Shown here one piece after another: positions 12,174-12,929 of a stretch of 12,929 nt of DNA. The DNA lies in the NCBI RefSeq assembly GCF_036565765.1, contig NZ_DATCXP010000157.1. One strand, given 5' to 3'. The notes under the pieces were generated by a model. It was not told where the DNA came from. It searched no databases and saw nothing but the letters and a program-made list of their open reading frames with translations. A program made the translations under genes and the position numbers. Numbering within the stretch: the stretch's first letter is position 1; the number at the start of each line of letters is the position of its first letter. The DNA comes from Terrimesophilobacter sp036565765 (GTDB lineage: Bacteria; Actinomycetota; Actinomycetes; Actinomycetales; Microbacteriaceae).

Positions 12174-12929
12174 ATGTCACAGCTCACGAACGAGAAGACC
12201 ATCATTGGCGAACCCGAGGTCGTCGAACGCCGCCCCGAGGAGGCCGCAAGCGGCAAGTCGGTCCCTGAGGAGGCCGCCCGCGGCCGTCTCGAAGGGCTCG
12301 AAGGGGACGTTGCGGCCGACACTCCCGCCTGGCTGCGCCTCAAGCAGGCCGTCACCGCGCTGCGCGCGTACCAGATTCAGGATGGCAGCATCCCTGACGC
12401 CGCCCGGCACCCGGAATCCAGGGACCTGGTCTCCGCCATCACGAGTGAAATCCTGAACCTCCTGCCGGCGCTCCCCCACGACGCGGCGTACCTCACCGCG
12501 CTCGTCACCGACTTCGAACGGTGGTCAGCCGAGGGCTTCGGCGTCCCGGACTTCTACGACTCGCTGGTGGCCTTCCACCCTGAGCGCAACCGCGTGAACG
12601 GGATGCGCCACCTCGTGGTGTTCCCGATGTACACCCAGAACGGCAGCACCGACCGCCTCGTCGAGGCTGTGCTCATCGAGGTCGTCTGGCCGGAATTCGT
12701 GGCCGAGCTCGAGGCCGGCGACTACTCCAACAAGCTGTTCGTCCCGATCCGTTTCGTCGACTTCACGGCCGGATACGACACGAACTCCGCCGTCCTGTTC
12801 CCCGAGACGGTGGCCGTTCGCGAGACGCCCAAGTTCACCTGGGGCGCGATCTTCGCCGACCGCGAGGCCGCGCGCTTCCGCCGGGTGGTGCGGGCGGCCT
12901 CCGAGATCACCGGACTGCAGCTGCCAGCC
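12174..12929 (+). CDS. DUF6421 family protein (3' end outside the window)
   Basis: The first 252 codons run without a stop to the right edge. Residues 1-50 are a charged, Glu/Arg-rich, probably disordered head. From about residue 50 the sequence is well ordered: LRLKQAVTALRAYQIQDGSIP, then RNRVNGMRHLVVFPMYTQNG, DRLVEAVLIEVVWPEF, ELEAGDYSNKLFVPIRFVDF, GYDTNSAVLFPETVAV and FTWGAIFADREAARFRRVVR. I recall this pattern from an actinobacterial family of unknown function (DUF6421) of roughly 450-470 residues, so about half the protein is missing. No catalytic motif, membrane segment or signal peptide is visible. Start ATG at 12174 with GGGAGG six bases upstream. It is divergent from the alkD-like gene. 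The family name is from memory; the function is unknown. Confidence 0.75.
   Translation, partial: MSQLTNEKTIIGEPEVVERRPEEAASGKSVPEEAARGRLEGLEGDVAADTPAWLRLKQAVTALRAYQIQDGSIPDAARHPESRDLVSAITSEILNLLPALPHDAAYLTALVTDFERWSAEGFGVPDFYDSLVAFHPERNRVNGMRHLVVFPMYTQNGSTDRLVEAVLIEVVWPEFVAELEAGDYSNKLFVPIRFVDFTAGYDTNSAVLFPETVAVRETPKFTWGAIFADREAARFRRVVRAASEITGLQLPA

Noticed and set aside
12028..12180. 51-residue N-terminal extension of the AlkD-like protein
   Set aside because: It overlaps the start and promoter of the divergent DUF6421-like gene and is not family-like.

Overview
The window is high-GC DNA from an actinobacterium, most likely of the Microbacteriaceae type. This placement is inferred from three things: the DUF6421-like protein, the Septum_form-domain membrane protein next to pyrE, and the many genes whose TANNNT -10 box lies only 6-7 bases before the start codon. 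No rRNA, tRNA, CRISPR array, transposase or integrase gene is visible.

Left part (1-6541): one catabolic operon read on the minus strand. From its promoter it runs hyuA-like ATPase subunit (6421-4322), hyuB-like subunit with a fused C-terminal zinc-ribbon domain (4325-2103), RraA-like aldolase/decarboxylase (2106-1480), FAH-family hydrolase (1466-591), a possible 35-residue leader ORF (554-447), and the start of a NitT/TauT/SsuB-type ABC ATPase (450 to beyond the left edge). Three junctions are 4-base stop/start overlaps (GTGA, ATGA, TTGA) and one is a 13-base gap carrying a ribosome binding site, so the cistrons look translationally coupled. The promoter has a perfect TTGACA, a 17-base spacer and TACGTT, with three GCGTGC/GCACGC half-sites packed against the two boxes. 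The HyuA/HyuB pair belongs to the superfamily of ATP-dependent hydantoinases/oxoprolinases and acetone/acetophenone carboxylases. The fused gamma-like zinc domain points to the carboxylase branch. A plausible scheme is import by the ABC transporter, ATP-dependent carboxylation (or lactam opening), then C-C cleavage by the FAH and RraA enzymes. The substrate cannot be read from the sequence.

Boundary (about 6541): plus-strand sequence changes abruptly from non-coding to a coding-like 32-codon tail that ends in TAG. That stop shares a CTAG with the stop of the convergent gene at its right. This looks like the surviving 3' end of a chromosomal gene cut when the catabolic operon arrived.

Right part (6637-12929): ordinary chromosomal genes. 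A septum-formation-family membrane protein and pyrE form a minus-strand pair. Divergent from them come xth (exonuclease III), a GntR-type regulator and an alpha/beta hydrolase on the plus strand. A VOC/glyoxalase-like protein and an AlkD-like DNA glycosylase follow on the minus strand, then a DUF6421-like protein that runs off the right edge. Notable non-coding items are a 13-base perfect inverted repeat placed before both divergent pyrE and xth promoters, a (TTC)9(ATC)3 microsatellite touching the ribosome binding site of the VOC gene, and a GC-rich hairpin over the alkD stop codon.
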